In this document: in pieces, positions 47,198-58,712 of the stretch
Position numbering within the stretch: position 1 is the first letter of the stretch
Layout: every line of letters begins with the position of its first letter
NCBI GenBank assembly: GCA_020137815.1
Contig: CM035352.1
Location: 870,175-934,174, forward strand
Source: Hormiphora californensis
Taxonomy: Eukaryota; Ctenophora; Tentaculata; Cydippida; Pleurobrachiidae
Direction of reading: 5' to 3'
Length of the DNA: 64,000 nt
Program-made: the position numbers and the translations under genes
The notes under the pieces: model-generated
Database searches by the model: none
Seen by the model: the letters and a program-made list of their open reading frames with translations, nothing else
What the model was told of the DNA's origin: nothing

Positions 47198-47311
47198 AAA
47201 AGTGATGTGCTGTGATTAAATTGTGTGTGTATGGGCTTGTCTTTACGGATCTTGTCTTGTCTTTTCTTTAGCTCAAAGTTAGTCAACTCAGGACCCATAG
47301 ACAAAGATGTA

Positions 47312-50300
47312 TTATCGGCAGGATGGGTTTAGAATCTTGGCCTTCGATTTACGTGGTTGAGTCACTGTGTTCGTACCACTGTTACTATCTGGATAAGCGA
47401 CGGTGAAAAGATGAGTTTTCAACATTTGCTTGAAAGTTTCAAGAGATGATACTTCTCTTAGGCTTTTAGGTAGTTTGTTCCAAATCTTAGGTCCGCATAC
47501 ACTGAACGCTTTCTGAGTGGTAAGATATTTTGTATCATGGCGTTTTTCCACTAGGGTTAGGTCATCATCAAGACGAACTTTTCTGGCCTTCGGCTGTCTG
47601 CGTATAATCATGTCTGACAGATACTCAGGCACAAGTCCATGTATACATTTATAGACCAGGAGGCAGACTTTGAAAACGATTCTTTGCTCGACCGGAAGGA
47701 AATGAAGTTTCTTCCTCATTTCAGTAACTCCTCGCTTTCCTTTCGATCCATAGATAAATCTAGTGGCACTGTTTTGCACTTTTTGTAGTCGTTGCAAATC
47801 CCGTTTTGAAAGTCCAACGAGTAGTCCATTACCAAAATCTAGCCTTGAGTGAACAAGTTGATGTACAAGTTGAGTCTTTAGCTGTACAGTGAGTCCTTTC
47901 CTGATCCTCCATAGATTTGCAAGCTGGCTCCAACACGACTGGATAACTCGGGACACATGGGATGACATTGAGAAGGTTTGGTCAAACCAGACACCTAAAT
48001 TTCGAGCTTCTGTGGATGGTTCAGTCGGGATTTTGTCACTCTTTTGCAGGAAGATCGATATCGGATTAGGTGACTTGTCTGCTTTATTGTTGATCACGAC
48101 AATTTCAGTTTTACCTGAATTTAGCTTTAGATAGTTAGCTTTCATCCACCATTTTATGTGTTGAAGGCAGTCTTGGATTTTCTCAAAAATGATGTCCTCA
48201 TTGGCTGGATCAAAGCTGATATACAACTGGGTATCATCTGCATACATGTGCACGTGTAGCCCATAGATACCTGCAATGTCTTGAATCTCCCGTGTATACA
48301 TAATAAAGAGGATGGGACCCAAGATTGATCCTTGAGGGACACCTATCTCGATTTCGATTGAAGGAGACATTTCATCTCCTGTATCAACCGAAGACGTTCT
48401 ACCAATCAAGTAGGATTTGAACCACTTTAAGGCCGTCTGCTTGATGCCATAGTAATTATACAGCTTGTCTAACAGAGTGGTATGTTTAACAGTGTCGAAA
48501 GCTGCGCTTAAATCAAGCAACAGTAGAATCACTTTTGATTTGCTATCCATCAACAGAAGAATGTCATTGAAGATCTTAAGTGTCGCTGTCTCACAGGAAT
48601 GATACTTCCGGTAGGCCGATTGCTTGGTGGGCAAGAGCTTGTTTGCTTCGAGATATTCAATCAGTTGTAATGAAACGCATTTTTCAACAACTTTTGAGAC
48701 AAAGCTAAGGTTGCTTATCGGCCTATAACTGTTTAGTTCCTCAGAATCCAGATCCTTGCCTTTAAACGACGGACGGATGATGGCTTCTTTGAAGACTTTT
48801 GGAAATACACCTTTTGTTAAACTGTCGTTAACAATCCGTGATAACACAGGTATAAGCTCAGGAAGTGCGTCACTGACCATGCTGGAAGGCATTGGATCCA
48901 GAGAACAATGCTTCTTGTTCATATCACGAATAGTTCTGGCCAGTTCCTCATCGGTCACAGGTCTAAACTTAGTAAGCGATGATGTACAGGTTATTGGTTC
49001 AGGTTGAGTTGTTGGGGTTGGAACATCCTCAGCCTCAATCACAGAGTATATTTTTGTTACTTTAGCTTTGAAGAACTCGTTAAATCTGGTTGCTAGTGGA
49101 GTTGCTTCCTTTTTTGATGGCAGTGTTGAAGGTGTTTTTTCCTTTCCAAGCAAACTGTTGACCACTCTGTGTGTAGATTTCGGGTTTCCTTTTACTCGTT
49201 CTAGTTTTTTACTGACAAAACTAGCTTTGGCATTACCAAGAACTTTGGATGCGAACTTGCTGGTGCTTTTCCAACAGTGGTATTTTGAGACAAGTTTCTT
49301 AGGATTTGTCTTCTTTAGACGAGCACGTCTCCAGCGTCGTTCGGCTCCTTTACGTATTCGACGAGCATTTTGGCAAGTAGGCGTTCTTATCCATTGGGGT
49401 TGGTCTGGGTGCTTTATCCTCTTTTCTTCTTCAGGGGCAACTTTGTCTGTGATGGACTGGAGAGTTGTGTTGTATAGCTGAACACATTCTTCTTGGTCGG
49501 CTGGAAGCGCTTCAGAAAGTTTGGAGTTTCTAATGAGTTCACGAAGATTCGCTGGGTCAACTTCTTTGAAATTTCTGCATTTTTTCAATACTTCGTCGTC
49601 CTTCATCTTTAGTGGTATTCCTGCTGTGCACTTTACTAAATAGTGGTCTGGGGCAGGAGGCACAGGGTATGACTCTATTTCAGTTACTTCGATTCCATCT
49701 GGCATTCCATGAAATAAATGTGGAATGTGTTCTTCATTTATTTCATTAAGTTTGCTGCTGCAGAACGGGGCACCAATGGTATCACACGGTGCACCAGAAG
49801 GATCGTCAACCCAAAGTTGAGCCCACAAAACAAACTTTTGTTGGGGGTGACCCAGGAGGCCTTCCTGAACATCCCCACGGTGAGAAAAGTATATGTTATC
49901 GGGGAAAATTTTTGTCAAAATCGAAAAAACTGGTTTTTGGTCCAAATTTGTGCATAACTTACTTGACTGCCGTTTGATGAAATATCTGATTGACATAAAA
50001 TTTAAGAGGATCCACTCCACCGGCAATCGATTCTACGTGCAAAAAATAGGTAGGGTACCAGTTGTTGATGGAAATTGAAAAGAAAAAATGTGTATTTTTG
50101 TTTTCATGGTAAAAATTGGCATTTTTTACCTATTTCAACTTTCTATAAATCAATGATCTGTCATTGGATTTGCATGAAATCTTGGATTTTGGTCGAAAAT
50201 TGTCCCATAAACAACTTTAGCATGGCCCTGATTGGCCATTTCAATCAGAATTCTTTCAAAAGTTAAAAAATCGCAAAAAACGAGAAAATCAAGTTATCCT

Positions 50301-51409
50301 TTTTTCAGTAAGCACATCTCAATAGTTTGCCAAAATCTAACCATGAATCGGATATACATGAAATTTTGGGATCCCGTAGAAAAATGACCATTTTAACGAT
50401 TGGCGCTATTGCCAACTTCCTATCTCAACGTTTTCAATGGTTAAAGGGCCAAAAACCTCAAAAAAATGACAAAATTCCCATATTTGACAATTTTCCGGTC
50501 ATTTTAGAGATTTCTCTCCACCGGCAATCGATTCCTCGTGCAAAAATAGGTCTTGTTTACTTATTTTATGTCAATCAGATATTTCATCAAACGGCAGTCA
50601 AGTAAGTTATGCACAAATTTGGACCAAAAACCAGTTTTTTAGATTTTGACAAAAATTTTCCCCGATAACATATACTTTTCTCACCGTGGGGATGTTCAGG
50701 AAGGCCTCCTGGGTCACCCCCAACAAAAGTTTGTTTTGTGGGCTCAACTTTGGGTTGACGATCCTTCTGGTGCACCGTGATCAGAGAGTGGGGCAATATC
50801 CTGGGTAAGGATAAGATCCAGTGTGCCTCCTTTGATGTGGGTCGGTCCAGTTACTTTATTTCTCCAACCAAACTGGTTCAGAAGTTCATTGAATTTTCGC
50901 GTTTGGGGATCTAGGTTGTCCTCGACATGAATATTGAAGTCTCCACATATTAAACAGCGCTCTTTCCTCTCTGCTAATTTCAGAAAAAGATCCTCTAGTT
51001 CATCTAGAAACGCAGTAAACTGGCCCGAGGTGCCAGGCCGGTACACTACAACTATCCTGGTATTAGTAGGTTCTTTGAGGAGAACCTCAAGGCATTCAAA
51101 CTGCTTAAACTTGTGACAATACTTACTTGTTTTCGTCCTCCTTCTGGTAACTAAAGCTACACCACCTCCTCTACCTACACGTGGATGTGATACTATGTTG
51201 AAACCTGCTTCTTTGAAAAGAGCACAGAGAGCACCATCGTCCTTTTTCATCCATGTTTCTGTTAGTGCAAAAGCGTCTAAGTCTTCATCTACTGCAAGTT
51301 CCAGGATATCGATTGCTTTGTTCCGCAGAGAAAAGCAGTTAAGGAGCCCAAACCTGAGCCTTCTGGACACGGTTAGTTTTTTGACATGTACTGGAGACGG
51401 ATGGGGCAT
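47312..51409 (-). CDS. LINE ORF2: AP endonuclease and reverse transcriptase, split by a MITE
   Basis: Part 1 (51409-50780) is an apurinic-like endonuclease that nicks target DNA: LNCFSLRNKA, ALTETWMKKDD, CGDFNIHVED and the start of the SDH block (IAPLSD). Part 2 (49784-47312) is the linker and reverse transcriptase for target-primed synthesis: FRPVTDEELA, NSYRPISNLSFVSKVVEK, SAYRKYHSCETAT, LLDLSAAFDTVKH, GVPQGSILGPILFIMY and the catalytic HMYADDTQLY, then the C-terminal FSVCGPKIWNKLP region. The frame runs open across the MITE junction on the left side only. Without the MITE the protein would be about 1030 residues. Confidence 0.9.
49785..50779. mobile_element. 1-kb MITE inserted in LINE ORF2
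   Basis: Ends CACGGTGCACCAGAAGGATC and inverse, arms of about 190 bp nearly identical, AT-rich unique centre. ATCA is present on both sides (49781-49784, 50780-50783), a possible 4-bp target duplication. The insertion sits at the junction of endonuclease and linker. Because its arms remain almost perfect with both A and T, it also serves as a control for the hypermutated hairpin nearby. Confidence 0.85.
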
Positions 51410-52730
51410 TGCGGATCAGCTGCATTGTGAGTATGAGCAAATGATTGAATGGATGGGTTACGTGATTTAGAACAATTAGAACATTTAAAGGCAGACCAAT
51501 TTTTCTTGTTAGGGCATTCTCTGGCAGAGTGCTTCTCAGAACAACGGAAGCATGTTGGATCCTTCGCTTTACAATCACTCGCATAATGACCGAAATTTTG
51601 ACACTTAAAACATTGTTTTACAAATACTCGCTCTTCTACAAAACAGTTATAATTGCCAACATGAATAGAACCACTGCTAAGAATCAGATCACCAACAGGT
51701 TTGCTGACCTTCAACCCAATAGTGGCTTCATTCTCATTTCGACTGTACCTCTGAAACGACACAACAGACATCTTCTCTCCTCTTTCCAACAATTCAGCAA
51801 CTCTTGGGTTAAGCTCACAAATAGAATCTAAAATCATCGTATCTGTCTCATCCCTGTCAGTAATGTGCTTAGCAATAAAAGAAACATCAGCACCTCGAAT
51901 AGATAGTTTAGGCTCATGTACAAATTTTCTCATATCAACATTCACATTTTGAGATGCGACTTTTGTCACTGCCTCGTTCATTTCGTCAGCACTTTTGAAC
52001 CAGTATTGTACTGATCCGTCTTTCTTATTCTTCTTATACTCAGTAGGAATCTTGGCAAGTACATCATTAGCACTGTTGATATCATTAGCTTCTCCGGATA
52101 TAACTAGCCGTGCACTGCCCAAATGAGCTTCAGAATAAGGCACAGAATAGGGCACATTTGTTTGTCCATCAGCGGCGGCAATTGGCTCTTTTTGTTTAGC
52201 AACTTCGGTAGACACGGTTGATGTTATAACAGCAGCGATTTGTTCCTCAAATTTCCCTAGCATAGATTGCTCAAATGTTGCCAGTTTATCCTCTGGGTTA
52301 AAGGGGAAGGCTCATCTTCGTCCTTGTTGTTACAGGTAGGACAGAACCAAGCTAGACCCTCGTTCTGATTTATGAGGGCACACATTCTATCATCATCCAG
52401 TGTCTTAGAGCATGACTTGTTTCGGCACGTTATTGTATTGTCTCCGGTTAGAGTTGATGGGGCATTGGAGGACGCATCAGTTTGAGCCTCTACTAGATCT
52501 TTGGACAGTTTAAACGACTGCTTCAGTAGCTTCAGAAGGACTGCACGAGACGGATTGTCAGCCGGGGGTTTGTTGGTACCTTTTAGGACATAGGTTAGTA
52601 GTCCTTTTGCCTCTAGGTCATTCCCCAAGCTTATCACCTTATCGCTCAGCTTTATCATCTGCTCCTTGTTTATCATGACTATCGATGTCGGTTTTCGTGT
52701 TATCTGCCCTTCGGGGCGGTCACATAGCAT
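51373..52730 (-). CDS. LINE ORF1: PHD-like zinc finger and CCHC knuckle protein with one frameshift
   Basis: First part (52730-52300): an N-terminal helical region, then CRNKSCSKTLDDDRM..WFCPTCNN, a PHD/zinc-finger-like cluster. Second part (about 52300-51373): an RNA-recognition-like segment (ARLVISGEAND.., EVTKVA-type) and zinc knuckles CFKCQNFGHYASDC, CFRCSEKHSARECP and a third CSNCS. The frames join at about 52300 if one base is missing there (CCTTTAACCC). ORF1 proteins of CR1/L2-type LINEs bind the element RNA and act as chaperones. The 3' part overlaps ORF2. Confidence 0.75.
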
Positions 52731-52756
52731 TCATCTTCCTCAATAAATAGTTTTAC

Positions 52757-52866
52757 GTTGTAGTTGATGAAAGTTTGAAAGACGTAACACTTTGTAACAT
52801 GTGCAGAAAACTTTTTGTGCACGTTACATGTTACAAAGTGTTACATAGTGTTACACAGTGTTACAA
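52757..52866. repeat. Degraded hairpin element, GTAACACTTTGTAACATG family
   Basis: GTAACACTTTGTAACATGTG and the inverse ACATGTTACAAAGTGTTACA around TTTTTGTGCACG; second copy of the family at 35130-35235. Confidence 0.7.
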
Positions 52867-52979
52867 CTTTTAAGCGAACTTTTAAAAGATCACAATAAAT
52901 TACCAACACACACCACAATAAATTACCAACACACTTCTCGAAAGTCAACGTATATTTTTTTTCTGAAGAAATTCCTGTT

Positions 52980-53640
52980 GACGAATTCCTGGAATTTGTC
53001 GACTTCAACCGCGACTGCTGAATTTGCGCGCGCGATCAAATTTATGCGCGTGACGTAATATTTTTTGCGCGTGGGAAATTCTCACGCCGCGCGAATTTTT
53101 TCCACGCCGAAAGCATATAATAAAAAGACAAAAAATCTGGTTTGCGCGTGGATTTTTCAAATTTATCGTTTCTTCGATTCGTCGTTTCTACTTTCTCTCT
53201 CAGGCCAATGTTCTGACCACAGTTCTCGCACTTATTTGAGAGAAATGAGAATGGAGGCGAGACACTGTGTTGAGACGCGCACAATGCGACGCGCATGCGA
53301 CGCGCATTTTGGCATTGCGACGCGCACCCTGTTTTGAATTTCGAGTAAAACTGCCAAAAAAAATTTTTGTCTCCAAAAGTTTCAAAATCTTTTTTGTTTG
53401 ACTTACGGCATGCTTGCGGACGAAAATAAGTTGGATAACGGTGGAGTAAAACCCCTTTTAATGTCAAATTTTGACTTTTTTGGAAATAACTCTGTCATTT
53501 CTTGTCCACATCGCACAATCTACGGCTCGTTGGGACCAATGACTACACGATCAATTAATTCAGTGCTACATCTCTGAGGCTGTGTTTATAAAGGAAGTGT
53601 TTCAAACCGTTCTGCATAAATTTTTCATCGCTTTAGCACC
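52980..53640. other. CpG-rich GCGCGTC-motif region, no gene seen
   Basis: Short CpG-rich words (GACGCGCA, GCGCGTG) recur at 53030-53100 and 53270-53330. A similar tandem cluster in the opposite orientation (GTGCGCGTCGCAAT) is at 61865-61940, followed in both places by GGCCAATG(T/C)TCTGAC, so the two are inverted copies of one dispersed repeat. Confidence 0.6.
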
Positions 53641-53649
53641 CATTTTGAT

Positions 53650-54117
53650 GGCAGGTGAGAAGAAGCCCGACCGGTTAAGGGACCCTTTAAGGGACCCTTT
53701 TAGGGACCCTTTAAGGGACCCTTTAAGGGACCCTAGAAAGTAAAGGGACCCTTTAAGGGACCCTAGGAAGTTAAGGGACCCTTTAAGGGACCCTAGGAAG
53801 TTAAGGGACCCTTGAATGAGGTAGAACGAATCGTGCGCAGTACCGTCGTATCAGTTCACCTTGTAAGTGGTTCCGCTGCTAATGAGGTACACCGAATCGT
53901 GAGCACTGAGCAGTGAGCAGTACCGTGTATCGGTTCACATCTCTGTCTCTCCCTCTGTCTCTGTCTCCCCCTCTGTGTCTGTCTCTGTCCCTCTCTATGT
54001 CTCTCCCTCTGTTTCAGTCTCTGTATCTCTCTCCCTCTGTCTCTGTCTCTGTCGCTGTCTTTGTCTTTGTCTTTGTCTTTGTCTCTGTCTCTGTCTATGT
54101 CTCTGTCTCTGTCTCTG

Positions 54118-54148
<31 letters not shown>

Positions 54149-54723
54149 GTCTCTCTGTCTCTCTGTCTCTCTGTCTCTCTGTCTCTCTGTCTCTCTGTCT
54201 CTCTGTCTCTCTCTCTGACAGAGAGACAGAGACAGAGACAGAGACATAGACAGAGACAGAGACAAAGACAAAGACAAAGACAGCGACAGAGACAGAGACA
54301 GAGGGAGAGATACAGAGACTGAAACAGAGGGAGAGACATAGAGAGGGACAGAGACAGACACAGAGGGGGAGACAGAGACAGAGATGTGAACCGATACACG
54401 GTACTGCTCACTGCTCACGATTCGGTGTACCTCATTAGCGACGGAATCGCTTACAATGTGTACTGATACGAGGGTACTGACCACGATTCGTTCTACCTCA
54501 GTCCTCATTAGCAGCGGAACCGCTTACAAGGTGAACTGATACGACGGTACTGCTCACGATTCGTTCTACCTCATTAAAGGGTCCCTTAACTTCCTAGGGT
54601 CCCTTAAAGGGTCCCTTAACTTTCTAAGGTCCCTTAAAGGGTCCCTTAAAGGGTCCCTTAAAGGGTCCCTAAAAGGGTCCCTTAAAGGGTCCCTTAACCG
54701 GTCGGGCTTCTTCTCACCTGCCA
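53650..54723. repeat. 1.07-kb palindrome with tandem-repeat arms
   Basis: Starts ATGGCAGGTGAGAAGAAGCC and ends with the inverse. Each arm has the same order: GGGACCCTTTAA tandem repeats, one or two copies of a 75-bp unit (GAGGTAGAACGAATCGTG.., GGTTCCGCTGCTAATGAGG), then CTCTGT/GACAGA repeats that meet near 54218. The arms differ by whole units, so they have changed since formation. Confidence 0.9.
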
Positions 54724-55235
54724 TTTTGATGTCCTTATGCATGAGCTGCAATGAACACTGCAATTTGAAAGATCTCAATGCATTGCTGCAATGCACAAAT
54801 CACAGATTGGGCAACCATAATATGCTTTTTAAGTTTACTAGATGTGTTCAATGGTCAATGGTCAATGTTCGATTAGTGTTCAATTAGTGTTCAAAAAAAT
54901 GAACAGTTCAATTAAAATTCAGCTGGAAATACCAAGCTAGACCCCATGTAAGGTTCAGCTTGCAATGAAGTTCGTCTTTGCCACTCAATTGACAGTGGTC
55001 TTATTCGTCTTCACCACTACATTAACAGTGGCCTTATTCTCCGCCACTCGATTGACAGTGGAATTTATCTTTGTCTTCAGATGCCATTGCCGCTAAGCTC
55101 CACGGTACGTGCCGTTCCGCACACTTTGAAAGAGAAATGTCGTGCTTAGTTGGAGAGTTTGTTATGTGTGTTAAGTAAGGGTATGCCAGCCAAATGTTTT
55201 CCGATATACATGGCGGGGGACATTCCTGCGAGAGA

Positions 55236-55312
55236 AAGAGAGAAAGAGAGAAAGAGAGAAAGAGAGAAAGAGAGAAAGAGAGAAAGAAAGAAAGAAAGAA
55301 AGAAAGAAAGGG
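55236..55312. repeat. (GAAA/GAGA)n microsatellite
   Basis: AGAGAGAAAG units then GAAA units. Between 54724 and 55480 nothing else is supported. Confidence 0.9.
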
Positions 55313-55483
55313 AGAGGCTCTCCCGGAGAGCGAGCGATAGAGGGATATTGTTGATGTGGTTGCGTTGTAGGGTCTGTTAGCGAGCTATCAATATGTCGAT
55401 GTTGTTAATGTTAGATGTAAATCAAGAATGGGCTGGAAACATATTTTAATGATATGAAATAATTAAAATGTTATTTAGTGACT

Positions 55484-58400
55484 ATGATCCCCATCTTGGC
55501 GATAAAGAAGGCCAAAATGCCATTTTCAGATGAAAAAAGGTAAACTAAATTTATTTACGTCAATTTATAGATTTCGTTATTTATATTACTAGCAAACCTA
55601 TTTGTCTTACGGGCGAATTTCGGTGAAATGGTTGCTGGATTAGGGAACACTGACATCGGTTCTTTATGACCATCATCCATTCATGACAGGCCTCACTTGC
55701 TGCTCCAAAGTCTTGTTCATTCTCTGTACTTCTCTCAGTGTTCCTGCATTTAAACCCCTCAGTTGAGAACAGCTGTGACTTGTGAGATCATGCTTGAGTA
55801 AATCTCCAATTGTCGCTGTCGTACATCCATGGTTGTTGAAGAGAGCATATTAGCTGGATTCTGGAACAGTGACGCAAAATAAAGCAAGATTAGGTGCACG
55901 TACAGGTGCAGTATAACAGTAGCAGCAGCCATTGGCAACACCTCCCAACCCTTAAACTTGCACCTGCAAAAACGTTGCAGTCACCGATTTCCCTATTTGA
56001 TTTATAAATAGTGTGATTTAAACTGAACAATACTTATGCTTTAATCAGGCTGAAGATGAAAAATGGATCATTGACCATGACCTACGAACAGATGATGCGA
56101 AAGAAGTTTAACACTGAAATACTGGTATGTCAACGTATTAATATTAAAATTTAAGAAAACATAGTTTATTATATACAACCACCTCCCTTTTTTAATATAG
56201 ATTATAATTTTTCCAGGGTATCAAGGGTGTAACAACATACCGTGACCTCACCGGCCAGCTGCAGAAACACTGCATATGTCAAAAGACACGACATGACAGG
56301 TCAGTACATGTATGTATGTTACTGCATGGATCAATGTGAAATTCATCTTTACCTTATATGAGCTGTGATGTAGATGTTATTTTTAAGTGCATCGTTTATT
56401 ACTGCACCACCTTTTCAAAAAGCTTATAGAGCGGAAAATTTATCTCCATATTTTCTTACACTTTTCCTTACGTTTTTGCCTGAAAGATGTATTCATTGCA
56501 AATATCGAGAGAGAGAGAGAGGTCTTTGATGAGGTAATGAGTCTGTCTGATTGAGGAACTTGAACGTTTACACTATAATCTCAAATAAAGGAATCTAGTC
56601 TTCTTCTTCTTAGTATAGGCTTCTTAGTATAGGCTGTCTCTACCTAGAGGACGGGGAAGTGTCCTCAGGGTACAGTAGTTTTTCAGCACTTCGGTAAAAC
56701 GTGAGACCAAGACCCTCTCAAAGGCAAAATGTTACCTACCCGACCAAGACCCCCTCAAAGGCAAAACGTTACCTAACGGACCAAGATCCTCTCGAATGTT
56801 CCAGAAATTTAAACCATGAGTCTCTTTCTCTCCCAGGGGAGAGAAAGGGACTCAGCGCCATAGTTACCACATACCCGGGTTGGTATGGAGGTTTGCTGAG
56901 CGTATCCCATGGTTTAGTGACAAACAAACAAACAAACAAAACGTGAAGGGCAGATATTTTTTATGTCGTCTAATGTCACGCACAATTTAGGGATCTAGTC
57001 ACTAACTTACCACTTTCCATGGTCACCATCCCAACTCCCTCCTCACAATTATCTTCGTGCCTGAAACGAAGTCGGACCCATCATCATTGGTGCTACTGTT
57101 TTGTGATGAATTTATCAGTTCAATAACTTTGGGGAATTAATAGTATTAGCACTGTAACTTAACGTCAGAATGAATGCAATTGAATAATTAACAATAATAT
57201 AAATGTCAGTAATATGAATATACAAAATTGTAATACCTGACGGTACATGACAGCATATTATGTTTGACGCAGCTCAGCAAGAATGTCAGCTATTAAATAA
57301 TTACTCTTTTGCATATTTCTTCGAGGAAAGAATTTTGCAGCATTTGCCACAGGGTGTAGCCCCAACATTATCATGGACTCTACGAACGTGCCTCTTCAAC
57401 TAGTGGATGGTGCTATCATAGAATTTTTAATACTATTTCTTGTTTACCAGTGCCAGCCATACAATTATGCAGACAACTATATTATCCGTTAGCAAATCGT
57501 TCGGGGCATGCATTAGTTAAGGTTTTGAGTGGAAATGTCCACTATGACGTTGTATTGTTTATACTATATGCAACAGTGCAGCACAACTATGACGGGCGTA
57601 ATGACGTCAGAAAGTGACGTCTTTGAATACCTCTGATACCCTCAAGACATATTTTGATTCCTGATTTAACTAAAAATCGTTAGTGGCAAATTGTCTGAAC
57701 TTTCAGATACTATATCACGATTTTCTCTAAATTGTAATTTTTAAACCTTAAACAGCGTCGGAACTCAAAAATTTGATATGAAAATCCACATAAAACTCAC
57801 ATTTCGTGCAATAACATCAGTTCTTGACTACCATATGACTACTATTCACACGTTTAGTGCTTCATTGGCCGTATAGTCTGTCATAAGTTTTTACGTCTTC
57901 GTGACGTCACGTGTGACGTCATGACGTCAAAACGACGTAGAATTTTGAAAATTTCGTCAAACCAGTTTACTACAACCCATGCTACATTTGAATTACATTT
58001 GAACACTTTATTTGACAATTAGCTTAGTTTTTTTGAGGTCATAAATGACATCAAACAACCAAAAAAAAGAGTAAAAATTTAGAGCGCAGTGACATATATA
58101 TATACATATATATATATAGACGCAAAATAAGCACAATTTAATCCTAGGATGTTTACACAGAGAGATTTGAATTATAAAGGGTCAAAAAATTGGAAATATA
58201 ACTACATTGTGCCTTTCTACATTTCTACACACTCATAACAACCGTTGTTACAGTTTAAAAGGGTGGAATGTAGAGAGAGACAAAAGTGTATTGTGGGTTA
58301 AGAGAGTATTGTCAGTCGTACAAACACTCCCTCTCGTGTTTTCATGTCATTCTATCAATAATTGATTCTATCAAGTTTCCAGAAATTCTTTGTGATAGAA

Positions 58401-58669
58401 ATTTTTTGTGATAGAATAGATCACCATGAACTGTATTTGCTGTTTTCAGACTCTTCTTGACAACCTATCCAAAACATTTCATACAAAGCTACATAGCTTC
58501 AAAACACACCGACGACAATATATATTTCCTTACAGAATCGTTGTTGGTGAACGACTGTTCACAACTGCCACATAAGTGGGTCTTGGCCACAGTGCACTTG
58601 TGCACACGTAATCCGCTGTCAGACTGGAATTCCTTTCCACAAACAACTGAAAAAGTAATTGATGAATAA
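55484..58669 (+). CDS. Four-exon gene of unknown function, 144 residues
   Basis: I do not recognise the product. Exons 55484-55539, 56049-56124, 56217-56299 and 58450-58669 have GT-AG borders, and their phases (2, 0, 2) all match, giving one open frame to a TAA. The protein starts MIPILAIKKAKMPFSDEKR, continues with basic helical sequence (MTYEQMMRKKFNTEIL), a piece with CIC (QLQKHCICQKTRHDR), then FLTTYPKHFIQSYIAS and an acidic end. No signal peptide or membrane segment. The ATG is 5 nt after ttatttAG (55477-55478). Four exons fitting in phase is better than chance, but without a recognised domain this could still be coincidence or an exapted fragment. Confidence 0.45.
57590..57945. other. 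Cluster of TGACGTCA (CRE-like) palindromes
   Basis: ATGACGTCA, AGTGACGTC (57608-57630) and CGTGACGTCACGTGTGACG, TCATGACGTCA (57898-57930) give about five CREB/ATF-type sites in two groups 280 bp apart in the last intron of the unknown gene. They may be ends of an unrecognised inverted-repeat element. The rest of this 2.1-kb intron shows no other feature. Confidence 0.4.
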
Positions 58670-58712
58670 TTTCATTTTGTCAACCAAACCTAACAACATT
58701 TGGATCGTTATA

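Larger units (their letters stand above)
47212..52740 (-). mobile_element. Near full-length CR1/L2-like LINE
   Basis: Minus-strand element with ORF1 at 52730-51373 and ORF2 at 51409-47312, overlapping by 37 nt as in many CR1/L2 elements. It is interrupted by a MITE at 49785-50779, and ORF1 has one frame slip near 52300. The 3' UTR is about 100 bp and ends in a short ACACAC-rich stretch. Reading frames are otherwise intact, so the element was young when the MITE hit. Family name within CR1/L2/Crack/Daphne is not resolved. Confidence 0.85.

Noticed and set aside
46141-47210. RIP-like or APOBEC-like C-to-T mutation as cause of the difference between the copies
   Set aside because: This would make the AT-rich copy the mutated one, but that copy has the composition of the surrounding genome, and the T-poor state is confined to the duplex arms and to A-to-G on one strand.
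46343-47219. Several long overlapping open frames on both strands
   Set aside because: They result from the loss of T on plus (no TAA, TAG, TGA) and of A on minus in the hypermutated hairpin; Pro/Thr/His-rich and Gly/Val/Cys-rich products have no gene signals.
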